Assembly (NCBI GenBank): GCA_029001845.1
Contig: JAREWP010000083.1
Location: 35,880-99,879 of the forward strand
Source: Candidatus Magnetocorallium paracelense
GTDB taxonomy: Bacteria; Nitrospirota; Thermodesulfovibrionia; Thermodesulfovibrionales; Magnetobacteriaceae
Length of the DNA: 64,000 nucleotides
Direction of reading: 5' to 3'
Part shown: positions 44,262 through 52,735 of the stretch, piece by piece
How positions within the stretch are numbered: position 1 is the first letter of the stretch
Layout: every line of letters starts with the position of its first letter
Made by a program: the position numbers and the translations under genes
The notes under the pieces: model-generated
Databases searched by the model: none
What the model was told of the DNA's origin: nothing
What the model saw: only the letters and a program-made list of their open reading frames with translations

Positions 44262-44504
44262 ATGGCAGTGATAACAATACCAAAACCTTTAAGAGATAAA
44301 CTTGGCGATGAAGCTACAGAGGCATTTGAGGAAGTAACAGAAGAGGTTGAAAAAGACGCCCATAAAGAGCTTGCAACAAAGGCCGATTTAAAGGAATTGG
44401 AAGGAAAATTAAAGCTCTATTTTCTCATCCTGCTTTTTGTCATAATCCTCGTAAGTCCAAATGCCGTTAACCTGATTTCTAAATTATTCGGGATTGTAAA
44501 ATAA
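44262..44504 (+). CDS. Small tail-anchored coiled-coil protein (LA_3696-like)
   Basis: 80 residues. The start MAVITIPKPLRDKLGDEA matches a short-protein family annotated as LA_3696 in other genomes, found in several anaerobe phyla. A charged helix (about 19-50) precedes one membrane segment (LYFLILLFVIILVSPNAV). No domain of known activity is present, and the ribosome binding site is weak. Such genes often occur alone and sometimes near toxin-antitoxin or mobile loci; here it stands between convergent units. Function unknown. Confidence 0.65.
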   Translation: MAVITIPKPLRDKLGDEATEAFEEVTEEVEKDAHKELATKADLKELEGKLKLYFLILLFVIILVSPNAVNLISKLFGIVK

Positions 44505-44595
44505 TTAATGATCGGTTTTTATCTGTCTGTCCCCTGAAGCTCAGTCATCATGCATCACAGATTGGGTGTGAAAATATTCCATGTAATCTACAGCT

Positions 44596-45570
44596 TTATT
44601 CGGAACGGGGTAGTTCAATTACTTCTACTCTGTTTCTTCCGTTCTCCTTGGCGCGATAAAGCGCTTCATCAGCCGCTTCGATAAGCTCTTTTGGAGATTT
44701 GCCGTTCGAAGGGATCGTTGTTGCCGCTCCGAGGCTCATTGTCACAATGTCATCTGTTTTAGAACCTGAATGCGGTATTCTGAGGGAGGCAACACTCTTA
44801 TTCACCTCTCCGGCGATTTCTGCGGCGAATGCAGAATCTGTATCCGATAGAATAAGGGCGAATTCCTCGCCTCCATATCTGGCAGCCAGGTCTCCCACTC
44901 TTTTCGCAGCCTTTTCTATAACGGAAGCGGCTTTTTTGAGGCAGTTGTCTCCTGCCTGATGACCATATGTATCGTTATAAAATTTAAAATAGTCGATGTC
45001 TCCGAGAATCAGGGAAATCTTCTTATTATATCTGAGATTTCTCCTCCATTCAATTTCCAAAAACTCGTCGAAATGCCTCCTGTTGGAGATTCCTGTCAAA
45101 CCGTCTATCACTGTTAATCTTTTTAATTGCCTGTTTGCTTCCTCCAATTCCCTCATCAATTGCATACGCCTGTCTGTTTCATATTTTAATCTTAACACAG
45201 ATCTGACTCTGGCCAGTAGTTCAACTTTATTGACCGGTTTTTTAATATAATCGATAGCTCCGCAATTAAAGGCCCTGTGCAAGCTCTGATCGTCTTGCTG
45301 TGCAGTGATCATAATTATCGGGATGTCTCTTGCAAAATCATCGGATTTAATTTTTTGAATTGCCTCGATTCCGTCAATCTCAGGCATTACGATATCGAGT
45401 AAAATTAAATCTATTTGTTTTATATCGTTTTTTGAAGCATTGATGCCAAGTATTTTGTAAGCTTCCAATGCGGATTCAGCTGTTTGGGTACCAGTATATC
45501 CGCCCTTTTTGAGTATTGTTTCGATTAATAAGATACTATCTTTGGAATCGTCGATTATTAAAATTTCCAT
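44596..45570 (-). CDS. Response regulator diguanylate cyclase (REC-GGDEF)
   Basis: 324 residues. The receiver domain has phosphoacceptor D59 (LILLDIVMP) and the conserved KKPVNK near its end. The GGDEF domain carries the active-site RYGGEEF, preceded by RVGD, the inhibitory I-site for c-di-GMP feedback. It should make c-di-GMP from GTP when phosphorylated. It lies 7 nt after the HPt gene on the same strand, so the two are one operon: the HPt protein probably supplies or drains its phosphate. The donor kinase is not adjacent; the kinase at 47638 lacks its own receiver and is a candidate. Confidence 0.94.
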   Translation of the reverse strand: MEILIIDDSKDSILLIETILKKGGYTGTQTAESALEAYKILGINASKNDIKQIDLILLDIVMPEIDGIEAIQKIKSDDFARDIPIIMITAQQDDQSLHRAFNCGAIDYIKKPVNKVELLARVRSVLRLKYETDRRMQLMRELEEANRQLKRLTVIDGLTGISNRRHFDEFLEIEWRRNLRYNKKISLILGDIDYFKFYNDTYGHQAGDNCLKKAASVIEKAAKRVGDLAARYGGEEFALILSDTDSAFAAEIAGEVNKSVASLRIPHSGSKTDDIVTMSLGAATTIPSNGKSPKELIEAADEALYRAKENGRNRVEVIELPRSE

Positions 45571-45577
45571 ATCGCTT

Positions 45578-45925
45578 TCACTCCTGCGCGTATACCACCC
45601 GCACCTTATCTAAGTAAACAGATAGTTCATCGGTTTTCCTTCTTATTTCATCTACATTTTTATTTATAGCTCCCTCTTCGATGCTTTTTCCGATTTCAGT
45701 AATCGCATCGAAACCATAACCGGCGCCGGAGCCTTTCATACTGTGACCTGCGATTCTGATCTTTTCGAAATCCTCTTTATCGAGAGCCTCCAGTATCGTT
45801 TCTATGTCCTTTCTTCTATTGAGCAGATATCCGGGGATGATTTCCTCCAGATCCTCGTCGGCCTCTATAACAATTTGATCTGAATCGCTAGTATCGCTAT
45901 TTCCCATAAATCCCTCCTTTTCCAC
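45578..45925 (-). CDS. Histidine phosphotransfer (HPt) protein
   Basis: 115 residues. The motif IAGHSMKGSGAGYGF holds the phospho-accepting H61, and the rest is a four-helix bundle with no other domain. It carries phosphate between a hybrid kinase and a receiver. The start ATG at 45925 has AGGGA upstream on its strand; an internal ATG six codons later is also possible. It is the first gene of a two-gene operon with the diguanylate cyclase. Confidence 0.9.
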   Translation of the reverse strand: MEKEGFMGNSDTSDSDQIVIEADEDLEEIIPGYLLNRRKDIETILEALDKEDFEKIRIAGHSMKGSGAGYGFDAITEIGKSIEEGAINKNVDEIRRKTDELSVYLDKVRVVYAQE

Positions 45926-46485
45926 AAAGAAAAACAGTAGTACGCTGAAGTGAGCCGCTCTAACGGCTTCTTACTCTTGATCTTAAAATCGTTCACACAT
46001 ATGAGATGATTATGATTAAGATTATGAAATAATCCGCTGCAACAGTCGACCGGTGGGGAGGTAATAAGTAGAACCTCTGAAAATTCCGCCCTCTTAAATA
46101 TAGCAGCTTAAACGTTTGAGGGTCAACCTTAATCAGTGAATAAATTAAGGAATTAATAACAATAACACAAATCAAATAAAAAGTGTGTAGAGTGGTGGGT
46201 GGGGTATCTAAAAAAAAATGTAAATAAAAAATAAGATCAAAGAATAAAAGAGTTAAATTCAGGGGTATGGAAACTGAAATATGAAATGAAAAAAATCGTT
46301 AAAGAAGAATCCCGACTGCAGATTGTGAATTAGTAAATTTTTGTGAATAGATTGATTGCATCTTTGAGAATGATATAATAGGCATAAATGATATAATAAA
46401 CATATGTAAAGAAACTCATCTGACTGAACAATGGACGACTCTTTTTATAAATGCAAAGAGGGAAAGATTCTACTGAACTCTGACT
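45926..46485. other. AT-rich intergenic region
   Basis: About 560 bases left of the repeat at 46486 with no gene that I can support. The end near 45926 should hold the leftward HPt promoter. The rest is AT-rich and includes a tandem GATATAATA motif around 46370-46400 that looks like a -10 element but has no clear gene start nearby. Confidence 0.4.
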
Positions 46486-46634
46486 AGTGTCGTGTCAATT
46501 ATTAATCGACGTAAGCAATCTGTCATTTCGAACGCAGCGAAGCGAAGAGAGAAATCTTAAACGCTGAGGGAAAAGCCAACGGCTGAAGATTTCTCCCTCT
46601 GGTCGAAATGACAGGTCAGGCTTGACACGACACT
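46486..46634. repeat. MITE-like element with perfect 13-bp terminal inverted repeats
   Basis: AGTGTCGTGTCAA (46486-46498) is exactly inverted as TTGACACGACACT (46622-46634). Inside, CTGTCATTTCGA is inverted as TCGAAATGACAG, so the element is palindromic on two levels. It has no coding content and lies just upstream of the peroxidase gene. Confidence 0.8.
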
Positions 46635-46667
46635 GGCGAATACCAGAATAATTAAGATGTCTGTAAA

Positions 46668-47630
46668 ATGTTAAGCCGATCTGTTATTAATACCATAGGT
46701 TTGATATTGTGTTTTTTTGTGGTTACGATTGCCTGTTCACTTCTGCCTGATTATGTTCAACCACAAGAGCTTATTACTCCCATTCCTGTCAGTATACCAT
46801 TTGATAAAAGAAAAGCCTTACTGGGAAGGAAGCTTTTTAGTGATACGATTCTTTCAAAGGACAACACCTTATCTTGCAGCAGTTGTCACGACCTGGAAAA
46901 TGGAGGAGACGACGGGAGAAGATTCTCTGTCGGGATAAAAGGTAAGCAAGGGAATATAAACGCTCCCACCGTATTCAATGCTGTTTTTAATTTTGCCCAG
47001 TTTTGGGACGGAAGGGCCGGGGACTTAAAAGAGCAGGCAAAGGCGCCAATAACAAACCCCATAGAGATGGCAAGCCTTTTTGAAGATGTTATTTCCAAAC
47101 TTAATAAAAATCCATACTATAAAAGTGAATTTAATAAGATTTATCGAGACGGTGTCACAGAGGACAATATAGTCGATGCAATAGCTGAGTTTGAAAAAAC
47201 TCTGATTACCCCTTACTCGAAATTTGACAACTTTTTAAGAGGCGAGACTGTTTTGTCACCTGCTGAGGCCGATGGTTACCGGGAGTTTCAATCAAAGGGT
47301 TGTATTGCATGCCATAATGGAGTAAATATAGGCGGGAACATGTATCAAAAATTTGGCGTAATAGAAAAACATCGGGGAAAAGATCATTTGGGGAGATATA
47401 ATGTTACGAAAAAGGAGAAAGACAAATTTTTTTTCAAAGTTCCGACTCTCAGAAACATTGCATTGACATCTCCCTACTTTCACGATGGAGATGTCCTTGA
47501 TCTTACTGAAGCCGTGAAAGTCATGGCCAAGTATCAACTTGGCAGAAAGCTGAAAGAGGAAGAAGTCGCATCCATAGTCGCTTTTCTGAAAACGTTAACA
47601 GGACACCCCGCGGAGATTCTAATTAAGTAA
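46668..47630 (+). CDS. Di-haem cytochrome c peroxidase (CCP/MauG family) lipoprotein
   Basis: 320 residues. The leader ends in a lipobox-like VVTIAC, so it is probably lipid-anchored outside the inner membrane. Two haem sites are present, CSSCH (C70) and CIACH (C212). VPTLRNIALTSPYFHDG is the conserved CCP region. It reduces hydrogen peroxide with electrons from small cytochromes, or acts as a MauG-like oxidase. The kinase gene starts 7 nt later, forming a peroxidase-sensor pair seen in other anaerobes. Confidence 0.93.
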   Translation: MLSRSVINTIGLILCFFVVTIACSLLPDYVQPQELITPIPVSIPFDKRKALLGRKLFSDTILSKDNTLSCSSCHDLENGGDDGRRFSVGIKGKQGNINAPTVFNAVFNFAQFWDGRAGDLKEQAKAPITNPIEMASLFEDVISKLNKNPYYKSEFNKIYRDGVTEDNIVDAIAEFEKTLITPYSKFDNFLRGETVLSPAEADGYREFQSKGCIACHNGVNIGGNMYQKFGVIEKHRGKDHLGRYNVTKKEKDKFFFKVPTLRNIALTSPYFHDGDVLDLTEAVKVMAKYQLGRKLKEEEVASIVAFLKTLTGHPAEILIK

Positions 47631-47637
47631 GTTTTAT

Positions 47638-49629
47638 ATGATGAGGAATTTAATAAAAAATAAGTTGAATATTCTTTTTATATTTTTCCCTCTCTTTCTT
47701 ATCTGTGTGTTTATATACTCCGAACATGTCGATAGAAGCACAAAAAACAATTTTAAAATAATCTCATCGGTTATGGAACTTAAACTGATAGACAATGACA
47801 TTAGCAGTATCATAAATCACCCTATGACGTATCTGAATTACGATTACATTGTAAGCAAGGTAAAAGCATTTGAAAGAATCCTTGACAAAATGCGTAATGA
47901 TGAATATGCCTCGTTAAATCGTCTCAATAATATCGGTATAAATGAAAAACTGGATTTAGTATTCAATGTATTTGAAATAAAAAAAGAAAATGTGGAAAGT
48001 TTTAAGTCCCTAAACTCAATCATCACCAACTCTTTAAGATACTTATACGATATCAAAGCAGATATGGATATGATTATAGAAGGCCTTGAACATAGTGAGT
48101 ACTATATGAAAAATTATGCCCTGACAAGTCGAATAATCAATTTTTTATCTTTGCATAATGTAGATAAGCATGTTGATATAAAGGACTTATTACTTGAAGT
48201 AAAGCAGTTTGACTCTGAAGAAAAAATGAGCGAAGATTATGTAGACCATCTGACCTCTTTTAAACGTCATACTTTTATTGTTGTGGAAAACACCCTTAAG
48301 ATAGATGATATCATTTCATCAAATTCCCAAAAAGGAGTTCTACGGTCCCTCAACGCCCTGGAAGAAGAGCTCGTCATGTTTTTCAATGAAATAAAAAGCC
48401 GACAGGAAAAAATAAAATACCTCTTGTTTTTCATTTCCATATTTTTTTTCGCCGGCCTTGTTTTTTTTCATATCAAAGAAGAAAAAGTAAAAAAAGAGAT
48501 GGTCTGTTTTAACAGTGCAATAGAAAACAGTGACAACAGTATAGTGATTACGGATCTCAACGGGAATATCGAATATGTAAATAAAGCTTTTGAAAAAAAC
48601 ACCGGCTATACTGCTTTAGAGGTTTTAGGTAAAAATCCGGGTATCCTGAATTCAGGACAGCAAGACAAAGAGTATTTTAAAGGACTATGGGACAGAATCG
48701 GCAGCGGAAAAGCCTGGCAAGGGGAATTCATCAACAGAAAAAAAGACGGGACTATTTTTTATGAAAAAGCCACTATTACGCCGATTTTCAAGGAAAATGG
48801 CTCTTTAAACAGCTATTTAGCCATTAAACTGGATATAACGAAAGAAAAAGAAATACTTAAGAGGCTGGAGGAACTCAACAGAACTCTTGACATTAAAGTA
48901 CAGGAGGAGGTTGAAAAGAACAGGCAGAAAGATAGAGTCGTATTCGAGCAATCCAGGCAGATAGCCATGAGTGAACTGTTGATCAATATCTCTCACCACT
49001 GGAGGCAGCCACTGAACGTTATAGGCGTCATAGCACAGGATATTGAGGAGCTATACGCATATGGCGAGCTGGAAGAGGAGTCTTTACGTAAAAAAGTTAA
49101 AATGATTATGTATGAACTTTTAAGACTTTCAGGTACGATCGAAATATTCAACGAGATATATCGGCCATCCCAAAACAAAGTAGCATTCAGTCCTTCAGAA
49201 ACGATTAATAAAACCCTTTCTTTATTGGAAGGCCGGTTTGTAAGCGAAATAATAAACGTAAATATTGAGACAGATAAAAATATCTCCATTACCGGTAATC
49301 CCGCCGGCTTTTCTCAAGCCCTCGAAAAAATCCTGATCAATTCTATAGATGTCCTAAAAGAACGAAAAACAGAAAAAAGGGAGATATATATAGAACTATA
49401 TAGAGATAAAACAAGCGGTAATACCGTAATTAAAGTATCTGACAACGGAGGCGGTATCGAAGAGGAAATAATAGACAAGATTTTTGATCCCTATTTCACC
49501 ACGGAATTCAAAAAAACCGGTAAAGGACTGAGCCTCTATCTGGCGAAAACTATTATAGAGACAGAAATGTTTGGAACCTTAAATGTTAGAAACAATAAAG
49601 ATGGCGCAGAATTTACAATAGAGCTTTAG
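47638..49629 (+). CDS. Membrane sensor histidine kinase with helical periplasmic domain and PAS domain
   Basis: 663 residues. Two membrane spans (about 12-28 and 258-278) bracket an all-helical periplasmic domain that fits the DAHL type found beside peroxidases. A PAS domain follows (about 290-400, NSIVITDLNGNIEYVNKAFE), then a coiled coil and the phospho-acceptor box ISHHWRQPLN (H453), a HisKA variant. The HATPase region has NSIDVLKERK, VSDNGGGIEEEI and TTEFKKTGKGLSL. It should sense a periplasmic signal, perhaps oxidative, and phosphorylate a separate regulator. It is in an operon with the peroxidase. The response regulator is not adjacent. Confidence 0.9.
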   Translation: MMRNLIKNKLNILFIFFPLFLICVFIYSEHVDRSTKNNFKIISSVMELKLIDNDISSIINHPMTYLNYDYIVSKVKAFERILDKMRNDEYASLNRLNNIGINEKLDLVFNVFEIKKENVESFKSLNSIITNSLRYLYDIKADMDMIIEGLEHSEYYMKNYALTSRIINFLSLHNVDKHVDIKDLLLEVKQFDSEEKMSEDYVDHLTSFKRHTFIVVENTLKIDDIISSNSQKGVLRSLNALEEELVMFFNEIKSRQEKIKYLLFFISIFFFAGLVFFHIKEEKVKKEMVCFNSAIENSDNSIVITDLNGNIEYVNKAFEKNTGYTALEVLGKNPGILNSGQQDKEYFKGLWDRIGSGKAWQGEFINRKKDGTIFYEKATITPIFKENGSLNSYLAIKLDITKEKEILKRLEELNRTLDIKVQEEVEKNRQKDRVVFEQSRQIAMSELLINISHHWRQPLNVIGVIAQDIEELYAYGELEEESLRKKVKMIMYELLRLSGTIEIFNEIYRPSQNKVAFSPSETINKTLSLLEGRFVSEIINVNIETDKNISITGNPAGFSQALEKILINSIDVLKERKTEKREIYIELYRDKTSGNTVIKVSDNGGGIEEEIIDKIFDPYFTTEFKKTGKGLSLYLAKTIIETEMFGTLNVRNNKDGAEFTIEL

Positions 49630-49783
49630 AGATGGATACTAGGGGTAGTCAGGAGTTGTGTTGACAGTTTGTGACTAATGCAACATATTATTTTTTTAAT
49701 CCGGGTCAGTTTATATCCTTTTACCCCAAAAAGGGGCAGTTTGTTTAAATCTCGAATCTTTTTCTCTGCTCTGTTCTTCTCTC

Positions 49784-50668
49784 TCATTTTTTTATTCGTT
49801 CTACCCTTTTTCTCTCATACACTATATACAAATCTCTCTCTCTTCTATACGCATCCACCAATCCGCCTGTGACTTCTCCGACTTGAAAAGGCTTATCGGA
49901 GATGTCCGATACAGGCAAAATCTCAATACCTGTATTTGTTATAAACACCTCTGCAGCCTCTAATAGTTCCTCTGGGAGATACCTGCCCTCATTCACTGTA
50001 ATTCCGATTTTTTTTGCAAGAGAGATTACGAAAATTCGCGTGATACCGTTTAATATCCCGCACTCTACAGCAGGAGTATAAAGAATACTATCTTTTACAA
50101 AAAAGATATTGGACACAGTACACTCTGTAATATATCCCTCTGCGTTGAGCATAAGGGCTTCAAAGGCGTCTCTCTTCTTTGCTTCTCTTTTTGCCTGTAT
50201 ATTGTTAAGAAAATTAAGCGATTTAATTTCCGGATTTACGGCCTCTTTCAGATTTCTTCGAGTCTCTGCAATTGTAACCCTTATCCCCTTTGTATAATAA
50301 TGAGGAGGTAAGGGGCTCGTTTCACGGGTCATGACCAGTAACGTAGGAGAACTGCACAGGGACGGATCGATTCCCGGAGGGCCTGTTCCCCTTGTTACTG
50401 TAACCCTTATGTATGCATCTGTCAGTTCGTTTGCCTCTAAAGTGGCGTATATAATATGGCTCAATTCGTCGTTACTTTTGTCGATCTCCATTCCGATAAG
50501 AGATGCGGAACGTCTTAGCCTGTGTAGATGCTCATCGAGTTTAAAGACTACGCCCTTGTAAGATATGAGTGTCTCGAATATTCCGTCTCCGTACAAAAAG
50601 CCGTGGTCGTAAATCGAGATGGCGGCGTCTCTTTCATCTACCGGCTTATCGTTTAAAAATACTTTCAT
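49784..50668 (-). CDS. Class IV PLP aminotransferase (branched-chain or D-amino-acid type)
   Basis: 294 residues. FLNDKPVDERDAAISIYDHG is the usual start, and FLYGDGIFETL follows. EIKSLNFLNN carries the PLP-binding lysine, AEGYITECTVSNIFFV is the conserved E-x-x-x-S-N segment, and CGILNGITR binds the PLP phosphate. Family members exchange amino groups between branched-chain or D-amino acids and 2-oxo acids, or act as aminodeoxychorismate lyase; motifs do not decide among these, though IlvE-type is most likely. Transcribed alone on the minus strand. Confidence 0.9.
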   Translation of the reverse strand: MKVFLNDKPVDERDAAISIYDHGFLYGDGIFETLISYKGVVFKLDEHLHRLRRSASLIGMEIDKSNDELSHIIYATLEANELTDAYIRVTVTRGTGPPGIDPSLCSSPTLLVMTRETSPLPPHYYTKGIRVTIAETRRNLKEAVNPEIKSLNFLNNIQAKREAKKRDAFEALMLNAEGYITECTVSNIFFVKDSILYTPAVECGILNGITRIFVISLAKKIGITVNEGRYLPEELLEAAEVFITNTGIEILPVSDISDKPFQVGEVTGGLVDAYRRERDLYIVYERKRVERIKK

Positions 50669-50704
50669 AATTAAATTGATGTCTATTCAGTAAAGAGCGT
50701 TGGA

Positions 50705-50802
50705 GTGGCATGGATAAACTTGTTTTATCCGTGTAATAAGGCAACAGCTTACTTAATGCAGGTATCACTTTAATCACGGACAAACAAGTTTGTCCATGCC
50801 AC
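50705..50802. repeat. GTGGCATGGA-type palindromic repeat
   Basis: GTGGCATGGATAAACTTGTT at the left end is inverted, with small changes, at the right end (AACAAGTTTGTCCATGCCAC), and inner ATCCGTG/CACGGA also pair. No coding content. It lies in the gap upstream of the aminotransferase. Confidence 0.75.
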
Positions 50803-50874
50803 CTGATATAATAGGAGAATATTTAGAAATAACAGTCTTCAATGAATGCTTGCTTATCTTGATTATTTAATCTG

Positions 50875-51321
50875 TTACTCCTCCTTTAATATATTTACAA
50901 CACTCCCTACAAGGGGATCTATTTCAATGGAAAAGGCGCGTTTTTCGTTTGAGATAATAATTTCGCCGCCGGTCGAACTGCCGTCAGGGTGGTAAACAAC
51001 GTCCCATATATCGGAATCGAGCTCGCCGTCAATAGGATCGAAGACATGCACATTTACTCCGACGGGGAAACTCTTCTCCCTGTTTCCATAAAGATATACT
51101 TTCGCATCCATATCGACTGATACAACTACCTCTTCACTATTTATTCGCGCTGTATTTTTAGCTTGTCGTAAAGTAGCGGAGAGCTCACGTACAACTGATT
51201 TCAGTTTGGCTCCCGGTAGAACTTTTGCAAAATTAACTGCAACAATGCCCAGTGAAAGACTGATAAGCATCAAAACGACAATCAGCTCGATGAGCGTGTA
51301 TCCGTTGTTTTTTTTAGACAT
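50875..51321 (-). CDS. Type II secretion/type IV pilus minor pseudopilin (GspH/FimT-like)
   Basis: 148 residues. The prepilin leader KKNNG is followed by YTLIELIVVLMLISLSLGIV, the class III cleavage site and hydrophobic helix with the conserved Glu at +5. The rest matches the GspH/FimT beta domain in length. It would be cleaved by a prepilin peptidase and join the pseudopilus tip. gspF lies upstream on the same strand, 217 nt away, with a palindromic repeat in between. Confidence 0.88.
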   Translation of the reverse strand: MSKKNNGYTLIELIVVLMLISLSLGIVAVNFAKVLPGAKLKSVVRELSATLRQAKNTARINSEEVVVSVDMDAKVYLYGNREKSFPVGVNVHVFDPIDGELDSDIWDVVYHPDGSSTGGEIIISNEKRAFSIEIDPLVGSVVNILKEE

Positions 51322-51350
51322 TATTATTATCCTTGTATAGTAAAAGCCTT

Positions 51351-51492
51351 TAGCTGTCAGCCATCAGCTATCAGCTCTTTAATTGCAACACTTTATGGTT
51401 CAAAACACATTCACCAATAAGGTGAAGCTTATTATTGGCATAACATCAATTCTTTCCTTAGCTGAAGGCTGACCGCTGATAGCTGACTGCTG
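51351..51492. repeat. AGCTATCAGC-type palindromic repeat, copy B
   Basis: It has the same ends and core as copy A (23799-23931), including AAGCTTATTATTGGCAT and the TTCACC/GGTGAA mini-hairpin, whose loop differs between copies (CGTAA against AATAA) while the stem is kept. It splits gspF from gspH. Confidence 0.75.
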
Positions 51493-51538
51493 TTTTTAGA
51501 TTATACTTTTGTCGATTAAGAGTATGAGTATCTATAGA

Positions 51539-52735
51539 CTAAAAGGGAAGTTCATTGATACTGAAAATTGCGAAAAACATCGACATTACTATAAAACCTA
51601 CTACTACAGCCATAATCAGGATCATGGCAGGTTCAAGGAGATTTATAAATCTCTTTATTGTTGTTTTCAGGTCTTTTTCATAGGTCTCTGCTATTTTTAA
51701 AAGCATGACATCCAGTCGTCCTGTTTCTTCGCCCACTTTTATCATGGAAACGGCGAGAGGCGGAAAAACGCCTGAGGCCGTTATGGGCCCGGATATACCC
51801 TGTCCCTCTTTAGCGCCTTTAATGACTTTATTGATCGAATCTCTGATAATTGAGTTCCCTACTACTTCTTGTACGTTTTTTAAAGCCTGTAGCAATGGGA
51901 CGCCGCTTTTTGTCAGCGTACCAAGGGTTCTGCAAAAACGCGTAGTTTCGAGCTTGGTGACAATATCGCCCAGAATCTTCAGTTTAAAAGAATCCCACCA
52001 GACCATCCCCTTTTCATTATTTATAAACCAATTGAAGGCAAAAACCGCCAAGACGAGTAAGATCAATATAAGCCACCAGTAGGAACTTAAAATTCCGCTT
52101 ATGTTCAGGAGAATCTGTGTGGAAAGAGGTATAGTCTGACCAAGATCGTCAAAAATAGTGGAGAACTTTGGTATTACAAAGGTAAGGAGTACTATAACCG
52201 ACAATCCTCCGGATACGGCCAGGATGACGGGGTAAATCATAGCCGAGTATATGTGGTTTTTTAGTTCGTCGGAAGATTCCAGAAACTCTGTGAGTTTTCC
52301 CATTACTGTTTCAAGTACGCCTCCCACTTCGCCTGCCTTAACTATATTGACATAAAGCCTGGGAAATACCTTTGGATGCTTTTGCAGGGCCTCCGAAAAA
52401 GAGAGTCCTTCGCTGATGGAGTTCATTATCGAGATTATTATCCCTTTCATTGCGCTGTTGTGCGATGTTTCGCTCAGGATTATGAGGCTCCTGTCCAGAG
52501 GAAGGCCGGCGTCTAAAAGAGCTGTCAGTTCCGTTGTGAAGCTCAGCAACCCTGTGCGCGCCGACTTCATGGGTTTTAAAACCTTTTTAGCGCCGGCAGA
52601 TACCGAAATTTTAATGGGAATGAGCCTTGAGTCCTTTAATGTCTCAGATGCCTGTCTCTCATTTGGAGAATTTAGTACGCCTTCTACTATTTCACCTTCG
52701 ATTGTGGCTGCTTTATAGTGATATACAGGCATCAT
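51539..52735 (-). CDS. gspF: Type II secretion/type IV pilus inner-membrane platform protein GspF
   Basis: 398 residues. The start VYHYKAATIEGEIVEGVL and two T2SSF repeats are typical: first ELTALLDAGLPLDRSL, second CRTLGTLTKSGVPLLQALK. Three membrane spans are visible (VILAVSGGLSVIVLLTFVI; YWWLILILLVLAVFAF; PAMILIMAVVVGFIVMSMF). The protein anchors the assembly ATPase and moves pseudopilins. Its start shares one base with the GspE stop codon, so the two are translationally coupled. Confidence 0.94.
   Translation of the reverse strand: MMPVYHYKAATIEGEIVEGVLNSPNERQASETLKDSRLIPIKISVSAGAKKVLKPMKSARTGLLSFTTELTALLDAGLPLDRSLIILSETSHNSAMKGIIISIMNSISEGLSFSEALQKHPKVFPRLYVNIVKAGEVGGVLETVMGKLTEFLESSDELKNHIYSAMIYPVILAVSGGLSVIVLLTFVIPKFSTIFDDLGQTIPLSTQILLNISGILSSYWWLILILLVLAVFAFNWFINNEKGMVWWDSFKLKILGDIVTKLETTRFCRTLGTLTKSGVPLLQALKNVQEVVGNSIIRDSINKVIKGAKEGQGISGPITASGVFPPLAVSMIKVGEETGRLDVMLLKIAETYEKDLKTTIKRFINLLEPAMILIMAVVVGFIVMSMFFAIFSINELPF

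Noticed and set aside
49678..49872. Plus-strand frame overlapping the end of the aminotransferase gene
   Set aside because: Low-complexity Phe/Leu/Ser composition and antisense to a clear gene.
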